From Centipeda noxia ATCC 43541 (GTDB taxonomy: Bacteria > Bacillota > Negativicutes > Selenomonadales > Selenomonadaceae): a stretch of DNA of 64,000 nt. Made by a program: the position numbers and the translations under genes. The notes under the pieces were generated by a model. The model made no database searches and was not told where the DNA came from. It saw nothing but the letters and a program-made list of their open reading frames with translations. Below, piece after piece: positions 50,788 to 60,160 of this stretch; positions within the stretch are counted from its first letter, which is position 1; the number at the start of each line of letters is the position of its first letter. The stretch spans positions 29,424 through 93,423 of the forward strand of contig NZ_GG749278.1 in NCBI RefSeq assembly GCF_000160555.1, read 5' to 3'.

Positions 50788-50812
50788 GGCGCGGCTCTGC
50801 CGCGCCCTTTTT
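50788..50812 (+). terminator. Terminator after the MFS gene
   Basis: GGCGCGGC/GCCGCGCC with loop TCT, then CTTTTT; it abuts the end of the convergent M48 gene. Confidence 0.8.
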
Positions 50813-52628
50813 ATTTGCCGCCGTCTGCCGGGCGGCTTTTTTTGTCTGCCTTCTCACGCAGAGACTTTTCGTTTTCCTCGCGCACTTTCTTCTGCTCCTT
50901 GATCCGCTTCTCATAGGCGCGCTTGTCCACGGATTCCAAATACGCGTCCGGGATCCTGCCAACTGCCTTCGGCTCAACGGCATAGAGTTTTGCAAAATAC
51001 GTGCGTGCCTGCTCCTGTTCGCCCATCTCATCGTAGAGCTCCGCCGCAATCAGATAGCCATACGGATTCTTCGCATCCGTTTCGATGGCCTTCATCGCGT
51101 CGGCAAGCGCCCCATCGCGGTCGCCCATCATGCGGAGCACATCCGACCGGTTCAGCCATGTGTAGACGTCCTTCGGATCCTCGGCGACCCCCTTGTCTGC
51201 GTCCGCCCGCGCCCGCGTCCAATCCCCTCGGACCGCATAGGCACGCGCACGGATAACGTAGCTGACTGCGCGGCTCTCGTCATGCGGCGAGGCAAAGACA
51301 CGCTCCATGAGCATGAGCGCTCGTTCACTGTCGCCATAGTCGCTGTATGCGTCGCTGTTCTCACGCATCTTCTTGATCGCCTTCGCATCGGCATTCTCGA
51401 CTGCCGCACGCTCTGCTGCGCGCGCGTCTGCGCGTGTTTTCTCCTCCGCGCGCAGCTTTTCCCGCGCCCCGCTCTGCGCCTCTCCCGCATAGGCATGATG
51501 CACGAGTTCCACAAGGCGCGCGCCGGCTTTCTCCTTCGCGAGGAAATACACGAGCAGCTCATTCACACGCGGATCACCGCTGAGCACAGCGCCGCCGTCA
51601 CGCGTGACCGAGAGGCCCCACTCCGCCGGGGAGTCATAGTCATGAAAGGCACGCGCGAGCGCACCCGCAGCGAGATAGGCGTTCTCGGGACTGTTGTCAT
51701 ACTCCTCATCGGTCCACGTCACCGTGAGGAGCGGCGTCCCGTCGATGCATATGGTCTTTCGATCTACAACCGTCACATGGCCCGCGCTGTAATCAGTCAT
51801 AAAGCCGGCGAGCTTTTCTTCGCGCCGCTCTGTTGCCGGGTGATCCGAAAAATCATCCTGCGGCAGATTTTTTTGCGTCGGGTCCTGATACTCCGCGAGT
51901 TCCTGCGTCACATAGGTCAGGTAGTATCCCATGCGCGCCATCGCCGCTGCGCCGCCGCCGGGGTTAAAGCCCGCACTCGTCATGATGCGGAAGCCCCCCT
52001 CGTCGGCCTCATATTCTGAGGGCAGGGTAACATTTTTTGCAACGGAGTAGCCCACGAGTGCGTTGAGCTTGTTCCAGTCCATCAGACCTGCGTCCATATT
52101 GAGAAAGCTGAGCCCGTAGAACTGCGCTGCCGCCTTTGCGTAGTTGTGCGCGCTGTGCTGGCGAATGCCGTGCGTCATCTCATGCCCGAGCACCGCGGCA
52201 AGCTCGTCCACATTTCCATTGAGCCCGCGGATCAGTCCGCGGTTGATGCTCACATAGTCCGTCGGATAGCAGGCAGCATTGAATACGGAGCTGTCTGTCA
52301 CTGCCCATGTAAAGGGCAGCGAGTTTACGCGGAGGACATAGTCGCCGTCCCGCACGAGCCGCTGCATGATGGTGTCGATCAGCACGGTGTCGCGTGCATT
52401 GTGCGTGCGCCCATTCTCTGCGATGTCCTGCCGCTCGCTCTGCACCTGCGCGTTCACATCATTGCCGAGCGCGAGCACTGCGCCGAGTGCGGAGTGATAT
52501 GCACCGAGGACACCGAGCGCCTGCGCCGCAATCCCCCACGCGTCAATCGCCTCCGCACGCGCGGGCGGGAAAAAAATTCCCGTTGTTATGGTAAGCGCGG
52601 CAAGTACCACACATAATTTCTTTCGCAT
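50811..52628 (-). CDS. M48 family metalloprotease with C-terminal TPR repeats
   Basis: A 605-residue secreted protein: Sec signal (VLAALTITTGIFFPPARAEA), M48 peptidase domain (about 40-250) with zinc site LGHEMTHGIRQHS (HExxH) and the third ligand in EYEADEGGFRIM, a middle region, and TPR-like repeats in the last third (SERALMLMERVFASP, NPYGYLIAAELYDEMGEQEQARTYF), ending in a Lys/Glu-rich tail. BepA-type M48-TPR proteins act in outer-membrane protein quality control; the same role here is inference. Three ATGs cluster at the start; 52628 has the best spacing from GAGGTGG. Confidence 0.92.
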   Translation of the reverse strand: MRKKLCVVLAALTITTGIFFPPARAEAIDAWGIAAQALGVLGAYHSALGAVLALGNDVNAQVQSERQDIAENGRTHNARDTVLIDTIMQRLVRDGDYVLRVNSLPFTWAVTDSSVFNAACYPTDYVSINRGLIRGLNGNVDELAAVLGHEMTHGIRQHSAHNYAKAAAQFYGLSFLNMDAGLMDWNKLNALVGYSVAKNVTLPSEYEADEGGFRIMTSAGFNPGGGAAAMARMGYYLTYVTQELAEYQDPTQKNLPQDDFSDHPATERREEKLAGFMTDYSAGHVTVVDRKTICIDGTPLLTVTWTDEEYDNSPENAYLAAGALARAFHDYDSPAEWGLSVTRDGGAVLSGDPRVNELLVYFLAKEKAGARLVELVHHAYAGEAQSGAREKLRAEEKTRADARAAERAAVENADAKAIKKMRENSDAYSDYGDSERALMLMERVFASPHDESRAVSYVIRARAYAVRGDWTRARADADKGVAEDPKDVYTWLNRSDVLRMMGDRDGALADAMKAIETDAKNPYGYLIAAELYDEMGEQEQARTYFAKLYAVEPKAVGRIPDAYLESVDKRAYEKRIKEQKKVREENEKSLREKADKKSRPADGGK

Positions 52629-52753
52629 CATCCACCTCATTCTCCATGATATTGTTTGTTATCATAGCACATCTTTCTTAAGGAATCACTGGTAAAATGA
52701 ACTTCATATCCGTGATTTCCCGTTCTGCGGAAACATATTCCTCTTGCCATATG

Positions 52754-52769
52754 TGATATACTAATATCA
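52754..52769. promoter_or_regulatory. Inverted repeat upstream of the nitroreductase gene
   Basis: TGATAT-ACTA-ATATCA, a perfect 6-4-6 repeat, lies in the AT-rich promoter region 33 bases before the start. It could be a regulator site; no partner regulator is next to it. Confidence 0.4.
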
Positions 52770-52801
52770 GTAATGAATGAGTAAATGAAGGAGGAAGTAT
52801 T

Positions 52802-53314
52802 ATGGAATTCAATGAGCTCATTCGTGATCGTTTCTCCTGCCGCGCGCTTTCAGATCGGGAGATTCCGCACGATGTCTTAGGCCGCATCTTCGAAGCAGCA
52901 CGCCTTGCGCCGACGGCCGTCAACAAACAACCGTTTAAGGTCTGGGCGATCCAGAGCCCCGCCGCCCGTGCAAAACTCGCGGAGGCAACGAACTATACCT
53001 TCGGTGCCGGTGTCTTTCTCGTCGTCGGAGGAAAAGCAAATGAAGCATGGGTGCGCTCCTATGATGAACGCAACTTCGCCGATGTCGACGCCTCTATCGT
53101 CGCGACGCACATCATGCTCGCCATCCACAACGAAGGCCTCCGCTCGACATGGGTCGGACACTTCGACGCACCGAAGCTGAAGAAAGCATTCCCCGCAATG
53201 GCGGACTATGATCTCATCGCGCTCTTCCCCGTCGGCTACCCGACCGAGAAGGGTCTCCCCTCTCCGCGTCATCCGCAGCGCAAGAGCGCAACGGAGATCG
53301 TGGAGGTCCTCTGA
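52802..53314 (+). CDS. Nitroreductase family protein
   Basis: A 170-residue FMN-type nitroreductase: the start has RDRFSCRALSDREIPHDVLGRIFEAARLAPTA (flavin phosphate contacts), NKQPFKVWAI, and a C-terminal FPVGYPTEKG block. Such flavoproteins reduce nitro groups, quinones or related metabolites with NAD(P)H. It is on the short side of the family (typical 170-220) but looks complete. GGAGGA precedes the ATG. Monocistronic, convergent with eno. Confidence 0.92.
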   Translation: MEFNELIRDRFSCRALSDREIPHDVLGRIFEAARLAPTAVNKQPFKVWAIQSPAARAKLAEATNYTFGAGVFLVVGGKANEAWVRSYDERNFADVDASIVATHIMLAIHNEGLRSTWVGHFDAPKLKKAFPAMADYDLIALFPVGYPTEKGLPSPRHPQRKSATEIVEVL

Positions 53315-53329
53315 GTGACACCGGCGTCC

Positions 53330-53375
53330 TCGGATAGAAAAATCCCCCGCAGCAGCGGGGGATTTTTCTATCCGA
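53330..53375. terminator. Bidirectional terminator between the nitroreductase gene and eno
   Basis: A 21-bp perfect stem (53330-53350 with 53355-53375) with loop AGCA, and T-rich flanks within the arms in both orientations. Confidence 0.9.
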
Positions 53376-53386
53376 AACGAAAGATA

Positions 53387-54703
<1,317 letters not shown>

Positions 54704-54778
54704 TCATCACCAAACAACCCGAGCATCCCCCCGAATACACGATCTTCCCTGCATTCTCCCTGATAACTCTTATCTGTC

Positions 54779-54807
54779 ATTATACGATTTTTCATAGGAA
54801 AAAGCAA
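54779..54807 (-). promoter_or_regulatory. Predicted eno promoter
   Basis: On the minus strand TTGCTT (54807-54802) and TATAAT (54784-54779) are 17 bases apart, giving an 80-base leader before eno. Confidence 0.65.
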
Positions 54808-54924
54808 TGCAGGAGCCGCCTCCCCGGAGCGATTATCCGTGTCTTTTCCGATATTTTTTAAAGACATCTGAAAACCATATAGAACGCAAAAGTTTTTACT
54901 GAATTTCATTCTTATTTTGTATTA

Positions 54925-54940
54925 TGTGACTCGGGTCACA
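54925..54940. promoter_or_regulatory. CRP/FNR-family (or Rex-like) operator upstream of the candidate small RNA
   Basis: TGTGACTCGGGTCACA is a perfect inverted repeat fitting TGTGA-N6-TCACA. Its centre (54932.5) is about 41.5 bases before the predicted transcription start, the class II position for CRP-type activators. Rex operators share the same half-sites. Confidence 0.7.
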
Positions 54941-54961
54941 CAATTTTCAAAAAAAATGTGC

Positions 54962-54967
54962 TATAAT
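54962..54967 (+). promoter_or_regulatory. Extended -10 of the candidate small RNA promoter
   Basis: TGCTATAAT (TG at 54959-54960, -10 at 54962-54967). The matching -35 position reads CACAAT, far from consensus, which fits dependence on an activator bound at 54925-54940. Confidence 0.65.
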
Positions 54968-54973
54968 ACAAAC

Positions 54974-55166
54974 TGTCAACGGGAACCGCGAAACGTCCTC
55001 CCCGACATTTTCCCCCGTTGATCATCCCTCTTATAGGAACGTTTCCCTGCGTTCCTCTTGTAAGGAAAATACCCTTACATCCCATTTCTCAAGCCGCAGG
55101 TTTTCCTGATCTGCGGCATCCCTTTCCAGGAAAAAGAGCCGCCGGACTAATGCCGGCGGCTCTTTT
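54974..55166 (+). ncRNA. Candidate structured small RNA with C-rich loops
   Basis: About 190 nt from the predicted start to a strong terminator, with no convincing ORF. Consecutive perfect stems are visible: TCAACGGG/CCCGTTGA (54976-54983 with 55014-55021), AGGAACG/CGTTCCT (55035-55041 with 55050-55056), TGTAAGG/CCTTACA (55059-55065 with 55073-55079), GCCGCAG/CTGCGGC (55093-55099 with 55111-55117) and the terminator. Most loops and linkers are C/U-rich (CGTCCTCCCC, TTTTCCCCC, TTTCCCTG, ATCCC, TTTTCCTG, ATCCCTTTCC), complementary to GGAGG/GGGAAA-type ribosome sites. This is the design of trans-acting sRNAs such as RsaE/RoxS, though I make no homology claim. The CRP-like site suggests control by energy or redox state. 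Confidence 0.6.
55135..55166. terminator. Strong terminator of the candidate sRNA, also serving the ZIP gene
   Basis: AGAGCCGCCGG/CCGGCGGCTCT stem with a 7-base loop, T5 on the plus strand and a matching A run on the other side, so it works both ways. Confidence 0.9.
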
Positions 55167-55174
55167 TCTGCTTA

Positions 55175-55954
55175 TTATCCCAATGCTACATCGAGCATCA
55201 TCATGAGTGAGAATCCCGCGGCGAACGAAATGACGCCGACATCCGAATGCGTGCCCTCGCTCATCTCCGGAATCAATTCCTCCACGACAACATAGAGCAT
55301 CGCGCCGGCCGCAAATGCAAGTGCATAGGGCAGTATCGGCACGATAATCGCCGTCGCAAGAATCGTAAGCGCACCGCCGATCGGCTCGACCGCACCGGAG
55401 AGAACGCCGCCGCCGAAAGCGCGCCATTTTCCCATCCCTGCCGCACGCAGAGGCATCGAGATAATCGCCCCTTCGGGAAAGTTCTGGAGCGCGATGCCGA
55501 GCGAGAGCGCAAGTGCTGCGCCGAGCGTAATCCCCTCACTCCCGCTCAGCCAGCCGGCATAGATGGCGCCGACGGCCATGCCCTCGGGAATATTATGCAG
55601 AGTCACAGCAAGCACGAGCATCGTCGTCCGTGAGAGACGGCTGTGCGGTCCCTCGGCTTTCTTCGCATTCATATGCAGATGCGGGATGATATGATCGAGC
55701 AGCAGGAGGAAGAGCGTCCCTGCCCAGAATCCCGCAACCGCCGGGATGAAGGCAAATGATCCCATATCGGCGGCACCCTCCATCGCCGGGATCAAAAGGC
55801 TCCAGATTGACGCCGCGACCATAATGCCTGCGGCGAACCCGGTCAGCCCGCGCTGCACACTGCGGTTCAGCGCGTCCTTCAGAAAGAACACGCAGCCCGC
55901 ACCGAGTGTCGTCCCAACGAACGGAATCATCAGCCCTTCAATGACTTCCAGCAT
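55175..55954 (-). CDS. ZIP family metal transporter
   Basis: A 259-residue inner-membrane protein with about eight TMs. The two ZIP metal-site helices are HNIPEGMAVG (about 120-129) and NFPEGAIISMP, with a short His-containing variable loop (HIIPHLHMNAKKAEGPHS) between TM3 and TM4. ZIP proteins import Zn2+, Fe2+ or Mn2+; which one is unknown. ATG 55954 is favoured over the in-frame GTG at 55963 by AAGAGG 8 bases upstream. It is monocistronic and shares its terminator with the candidate small RNA. Confidence 0.93.
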   Translation of the reverse strand: MLEVIEGLMIPFVGTTLGAGCVFFLKDALNRSVQRGLTGFAAGIMVAASIWSLLIPAMEGAADMGSFAFIPAVAGFWAGTLFLLLLDHIIPHLHMNAKKAEGPHSRLSRTTMLVLAVTLHNIPEGMAVGAIYAGWLSGSEGITLGAALALSLGIALQNFPEGAIISMPLRAAGMGKWRAFGGGVLSGAVEPIGGALTILATAIIVPILPYALAFAAGAMLYVVVEELIPEMSEGTHSDVGVISFAAGFSLMMMLDVALG

Positions 55955-56036
55955 AAATTTCACCTCTTATGCGGAATATTATAGCACGTTCCCTTCGGGG
56001 CAACAAATGATATATTTTTCAATCATACATAAAAAG

Positions 56037-56070
56037 AGCGGCGTACATCATTTTACGGATGTACGCCGCT
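56037..56070 (-). terminator. Terminator after the response-regulator gene
   Basis: AGCGGCGTACATC and GATGTACGCCGCT, a 13-bp perfect stem with an 8-base loop; on the minus strand followed by CTCTTTTTA. Confidence 0.85.
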
Positions 56071-56078
56071 TCTTCCTA

Positions 56079-56750
56079 TTATTCCAATGTGACAATTTTA
56101 TTTTTGAGCACATAGACAAGCGCCTGCGTGCGGTCGTTGACCTTGAGTTTGTGAAAGATGCTGGTCAAATGATTCTTAACCGTCTTTTCGCTCAGCCCCA
56201 GTGCTTTGCCGATGTCCTGATTGGAAAAGCCCTTTGCGATACAGCCGAGGACATCCATCTCGCGTGGAGTGAGGCGTTCGCCGCGGCTCTCGTCCCAGAT
56301 CTCCTTCGCCATGCGGCTCACATCTCCATAAACCGCCGTACTGCCGAAGAGGCGCTCGGCCAGCTTCGGATAGACGAAGGGGTTGCCCTCGTTGACCATG
56401 TGGATCGCCTTGATGAGCACACTCGGCTCCACGTCCTTGAGCAGATAGCCGAGCGCACCGTTCTTGAGGAGCTCGAGCACATAGTTGTCGCTGTCGTGAA
56501 TCGTGAGCGCGATGATCTTTGTCCGTGTGCGCGCCTGCTTAAGCTGCTTCGTAACGTCAAGTCCGGTAAGCCCGGGCATGTTGATATCGAGAAGGAGGAT
56601 ATCAGGTTTCAGCATGAGCGTTCGCGCGAGAGCTTCCTGCCCGTCTTCTGCCTCGCCGACGACCTCGAGATCATCCTCGAAGTTCAGCACGCGCTTAATC
56701 CCTTGCCGCAGCAGTGCGTGATCATCTGCAAGTAAAATCCTGATTGCCAC
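56079..56750 (-). CDS. NarL/LuxR family response regulator
   Basis: A 223-residue response regulator. The receiver domain has acidic pocket LLADDH, phosphoacceptor Asp in ILLLDINMPG (near 55), ALT and the switch Lys in GYLLKD; the C-terminal NarL-type HTH shows LTPREMDVLGCIAKGFSNQDIGKALGLSEKTVKNHLTSIFHKL. No histidine kinase is encoded nearby, so its partner is elsewhere. The start is GTG 56750 with AGGAGA upstream. It directly follows the secretin gene (35-base gap), an unusual neighbour that may tie it to envelope or pilus control. Confidence 0.95.
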   Translation of the reverse strand: MAIRILLADDHALLRQGIKRVLNFEDDLEVVGEAEDGQEALARTLMLKPDILLLDINMPGLTGLDVTKQLKQARTRTKIIALTIHDSDNYVLELLKNGALGYLLKDVEPSVLIKAIHMVNEGNPFVYPKLAERLFGSTAVYGDVSRMAKEIWDESRGERLTPREMDVLGCIAKGFSNQDIGKALGLSEKTVKNHLTSIFHKLKVNDRTQALVYVLKNKIVTLE

Positions 56751-56784
56751 TTAGATCTCCTCTTTTCCGTCCAGCCTTCATACA

Positions 56785-58077
56785 TTATGTCTCATCCAGC
56801 ACATGCGCTGTGAGAAAAATCATGAGTTCGGTCTCGGTCCTGCTCGTCCGCACAGAGCGAAAAAATGCGCCGAGAACGGGAAGATCCCCAAGAAACGGAA
56901 TCTTCGAGAGAGAACGTGATTCGTCGCTGTCGATGAGTCCGCCGATGACCATCGTCTCTCCATTTTTCAGACGAACGGTCGTATCCGCACTCCTCTTCTG
57001 AAAGCGATACGCCTTCAGATCTTCGACATAGACGGGCGTACTGACTTCCGTGTGTACACGCGCCACAATATTCCCGTCTGCCGTAACGCGGGGCGTATAG
57101 CGCAGGATAATTCCCGCCTCGCGGTACTCGATGCCGGTTGTCGTGACGTTGTTGGATGTCGCCACGCGCGGCACAGGAACCTCCGCACCGATGTTGATCA
57201 GCGCCTCACGGCCTTGGATCGTCGTAACATTCGGGCGCGCGAGCATCTTCGCCTTGCCCTCGGTGATGAGGGCGCGAATCGCCGCAGAGTAGTAGAACTC
57301 GTAGGGAAGTCCCTCCGGCCCTCTGCCAAATCGGATAATGCCCGGTGCGCTTGTCCCGCCGGTCCCCGCATTGCGCTCTCCCACCCGCCAGCTGCCTCCC
57401 CGATCATATTGGACACGGGGATACTGCGGAAGAGATGACCACGACCAGTCGACGCCGAGCTGCTTGGCCGCCTCCTTGGATATGGCCACAACACGCGCCT
57501 CAAGCGACACCTGCTGCGGCTCCCTGTCGAGCGCGGAGATAATTTCGCGCACGGCAAGAGCCTCTGATTCCGTCCCATAAAAGAGCAGCGTATTTGTCGC
57601 CGTATCAACAAGGACGCGCTGTTGTGCGTCAGAATCAGAATCTGAGCCCTCATTTTCTCTCTCATCATTATTTTTCGACACTATCGCGCGTTTTCCTTCA
57701 CCGGTAAGGGATAAATTTGCTGCATGCGCCAGTTCCTCCGGATCGGCGAAGCGCACCGCATACGTGTGCACGCGCCGATTCTCCCCGCGCGCATCCGCAC
57801 CGAAAGCGAGAAAGACGCCCCCGTGCCGTTCGATATGAATGCCGCGCGCAGCGGCAACGAGGTGCAGCACCTCCTCCGCCTCACCGGTCAAATGCGCCGT
57901 CACCGTCCCGTCAACCCTGTCATCGACGATGAGCGGCAGATTCCCCATGCGTGCGACGGCAAGCAATACAGTGCGCACATCCCCGCCCGTCACATTGATT
58001 GTGACAGGCGCAGCGGCCGCAGGTACAGAAAGAAGCATCATACACACGAGTGCAGCGATCGTCATCCGTTGTCTCAT
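56785..58077 (-). CDS. pilQ: Secretin of type IV pilus/type II secretion (PilQ/GspD-like)
   Basis: A 430-residue secreted protein: signal peptide (MTIAALVCMMLLSVPAAAA), STN/N0-like domain (about 25-90, with VRTVLLAVARMGNLPLIVDD), an N1-type domain (100-190), and the secretin pore domain from about 200 (QVSLEARVVAISKEAAKQLGVDW; later ARPNVTTIQGREALINIG; ending DTTVRLKNGETMVIGGLIDSDESRSLSKIPFLGDLPVLGAFFRS, the secretin signature). It would form the outer-membrane gate. It is short for PilQ (usually 600+), with no AMIN repeats. The upstream gene is a PilP/GspC-like partner. Confidence 0.92.
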   Translation of the reverse strand: MRQRMTIAALVCMMLLSVPAAAAPVTINVTGGDVRTVLLAVARMGNLPLIVDDRVDGTVTAHLTGEAEEVLHLVAAARGIHIERHGGVFLAFGADARGENRRVHTYAVRFADPEELAHAANLSLTGEGKRAIVSKNNDERENEGSDSDSDAQQRVLVDTATNTLLFYGTESEALAVREIISALDREPQQVSLEARVVAISKEAAKQLGVDWSWSSLPQYPRVQYDRGGSWRVGERNAGTGGTSAPGIIRFGRGPEGLPYEFYYSAAIRALITEGKAKMLARPNVTTIQGREALINIGAEVPVPRVATSNNVTTTGIEYREAGIILRYTPRVTADGNIVARVHTEVSTPVYVEDLKAYRFQKRSADTTVRLKNGETMVIGGLIDSDESRSLSKIPFLGDLPVLGAFFRSVRTSRTETELMIFLTAHVLDET

Positions 58078-58083
58078 ACATTC

Positions 58084-58623
58084 CTACTCTCTCATCAGTG
58101 TAACCGTTCCGGATGCTGCACGCAGCGTCGCTGTCGTGTCCGTCAGTCCTTCCAGTCGGTATCCGTGCCACTCTTCTCCCACGGTCAGCGCTGCGCCCTC
58201 TTCTCCCTGTCCGAGAACGGCGATGCGCGTACCGTCTGCGGAGGTCACTACGCCGTGCAGGACAAGCGGCAAAGCAGGAGCCTTCTTTTCTGCCGGTGCC
58301 GCAGGGACCGCAGCCGCCGCTGCGGGAGGCATCTGCATTGCTTCATGTACAGGCAGCGGAGATACAAAGGCTTCTCCCGCACTCTCATGTGCCGCCGAAA
58401 AAGGGTTGCGCAGGGGCACGCGCTCCGCCGCCGCAGAAAGACCCGTGATCTCAAGATGCGGCGAAGGCGCCTGTTCCAAATGATGCAGAACCTCCGGAGG
58501 TGCAGGTGCATCCTCCCATGAGAGATACAGCCCTCCCGCCGCGGCAAGTATGACAATGCCGAATACAACCGCCTGCCGCACAGAAAGCGACGCGATGTAT
58601 GCCCTCCATGTGCCGAACACCAT
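58084..58623 (-). CDS. PilP/GspC-like pilus assembly protein
   Basis: A 179-residue protein with one N-terminal TM (AVVFGIVILAAAGGLYLSW), a flexible Ala/Pro-rich linker and a small C-terminal beta domain (LVLHGVVTSADGTRIAVLG...). The RNPF motif and the beta-domain pattern recall the HR domain of GspC and the PilP domain, which link the inner-membrane complex to the secretin. Identification rests on these features plus position 6 bases before the secretin gene. GGAGG precedes the ATG. It is read after pgi on the same strand. Confidence 0.75.
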   Translation of the reverse strand: MVFGTWRAYIASLSVRQAVVFGIVILAAAGGLYLSWEDAPAPPEVLHHLEQAPSPHLEITGLSAAAERVPLRNPFSAAHESAGEAFVSPLPVHEAMQMPPAAAAAVPAAPAEKKAPALPLVLHGVVTSADGTRIAVLGQGEEGAALTVGEEWHGYRLEGLTDTTATLRAASGTVTLMRE

Positions 58624-58692
58624 GACCTCCGTCCATACAGAAAGGGACTGCCGCAGCAGCCCCTCCTCATACGGGGCGCAGCGCCCCCTCTT

Positions 58693-60141
58693 CTATCCCT
58701 TGAGTGCCTGCAGTTTCGGCCCCATGATGCGCTTGTACGCCTCGACCCCCGGCTGGTCGAACGCATCCACGTCCGCCAGCTCCCCCTCATAGGCAACGGA
58801 CATGGCAAGCAGATAGAGCAGTTCGCCGAGATGATACGCATTCAATTCCGGCAGTGCGAATACGGCGCTGTACCGTTTGTTCGACGCAAGCGCGTCCGCA
58901 TTCGACTGGCGGGCCACCTCGAGCGCATCCCCCATCGTAACGCCCGCAATATCCGCAAGTTTCTGCACATTCGGGAAGGCATTCGGGATGACCAGATCAT
59001 CCGCCCACTGATCGATGCGGATGAACTGCACCACCTTGTTGAGCTTGCCCTCCTGGTGCTGCTGCGTCTGCGCATGCATGTCCGTTGTCCCGACCGCAAC
59101 GACCGGCGTGCGCCCGTAGCAGACCTCCCTGCCTTCCTTGTTGAACTGCTTGCCGAGCGACTCGGCAAGCAGCTGGATGTACCACTCAGAGACGGACTTC
59201 AAGTAGTCGCCGTAAGGCATCATGACCTCGATGTCGCGCCCGTGCTTCTCGGCTGCAGCAAACTTGAGCGCCGCATTGAGCATCGCAGGATTCTGCCAGA
59301 GGTCATCGTTCTGACACGCCTCGTCCATCGCGCGGGCGCCGGCAAGGAAGTTCCCGATGTCAAAGCCTATGCATGCTGCGAGCGAAAGGCCGACCTCGGT
59401 AAAGACGGTGAAGCGGCCGCCGACGCCGTTGGGGACGGCAAACTGCTTCCATCCCATATCCATCGCGAGCTTCTTGAGAAGCGTCGGCTTCTCCTCGTTC
59501 GGATCGGTAACGGCAACGACCTCGACCTCCACATTGTCTGCCTTCATAAATTCATCGTACATCACCATGAAGTTCGACATCGTGTCGAGTGTTCCGCCCG
59601 ACTTCGAGATGACGAGCAGCATGATGCGCAGCGGCTGTCCGCCATGCGTCTTTTTGATCTGCGCGACATCCTTCAGATGACGGATGATGTCGCCCGTGCG
59701 GCGCGGGTCGATGTTGTTCCCGCTGAAGTAGATGCGCGGATAGTTATCGCGCTGCTCGTTCGAGAGCGAGTTCCACAGCTCGCCGCAGTGTACGTCGAAC
59801 AGCACCTTGTTCCCGAGGAAGGAGCCGCCGATGCCGAGAGAGATCACCACGTCCGTGTTCCTGCGGGCGTATTCACCGAACTCCTTGAGCCGTGCGATCG
59901 ACGCAGGCGAGTTGATATGTCCGTCCGCGATGTAGGGCGTCTGCGAAAACAGCACCTTCTCCGGTTCGCCGTCCTTCGAGAGATGTCCGCGGATAAAGCC
60001 CGTCGCCCGCATGACCTTCATTGCCTCGTGCGCGTTCTTCAGATCCTCCGCATAGAATGCAAGGTCGGCATCCGTTACCTTGCCCTCGCCGTAGAGATTG
60101 TCATAGTCGAATGTAAATCCGGATTTCAGTATAAGACTCAT
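58693..60141 (-). CDS. pgi: Glucose-6-phosphate isomerase
   Basis: PGI interconverts glucose-6-phosphate and fructose-6-phosphate. The 482-residue protein shows the family signatures ISLGIGGSFLGNKVLFD (sugar-binding loop), LVISKSGGTLDTMSNFMV, GGRFTVFTEVGLSLAACIG, and the catalytic Glu region QQHQEGKL with HLGELLYL near the end. Start ATG 60141 has GGAGGCAGTG upstream; the longer in-frame ORF has a basic, non-family extension. It lies 19 bases after the phosphomutase gene, so they form an operon. Confidence 0.96.
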   Translation of the reverse strand: MSLILKSGFTFDYDNLYGEGKVTDADLAFYAEDLKNAHEAMKVMRATGFIRGHLSKDGEPEKVLFSQTPYIADGHINSPASIARLKEFGEYARRNTDVVISLGIGGSFLGNKVLFDVHCGELWNSLSNEQRDNYPRIYFSGNNIDPRRTGDIIRHLKDVAQIKKTHGGQPLRIMLLVISKSGGTLDTMSNFMVMYDEFMKADNVEVEVVAVTDPNEEKPTLLKKLAMDMGWKQFAVPNGVGGRFTVFTEVGLSLAACIGFDIGNFLAGARAMDEACQNDDLWQNPAMLNAALKFAAAEKHGRDIEVMMPYGDYLKSVSEWYIQLLAESLGKQFNKEGREVCYGRTPVVAVGTTDMHAQTQQHQEGKLNKVVQFIRIDQWADDLVIPNAFPNVQKLADIAGVTMGDALEVARQSNADALASNKRYSAVFALPELNAYHLGELLYLLAMSVAYEGELADVDAFDQPGVEAYKRIMGPKLQALKG

Positions 60142-60160
60142 CACTGCCTCCTTCCTGCAC

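Noticed and set aside
55018..55206. 62-codon ORF within the candidate sRNA
   Set aside because: TTG start without ribosome site, and the frame runs through the terminator hairpin into the end of the ZIP gene.
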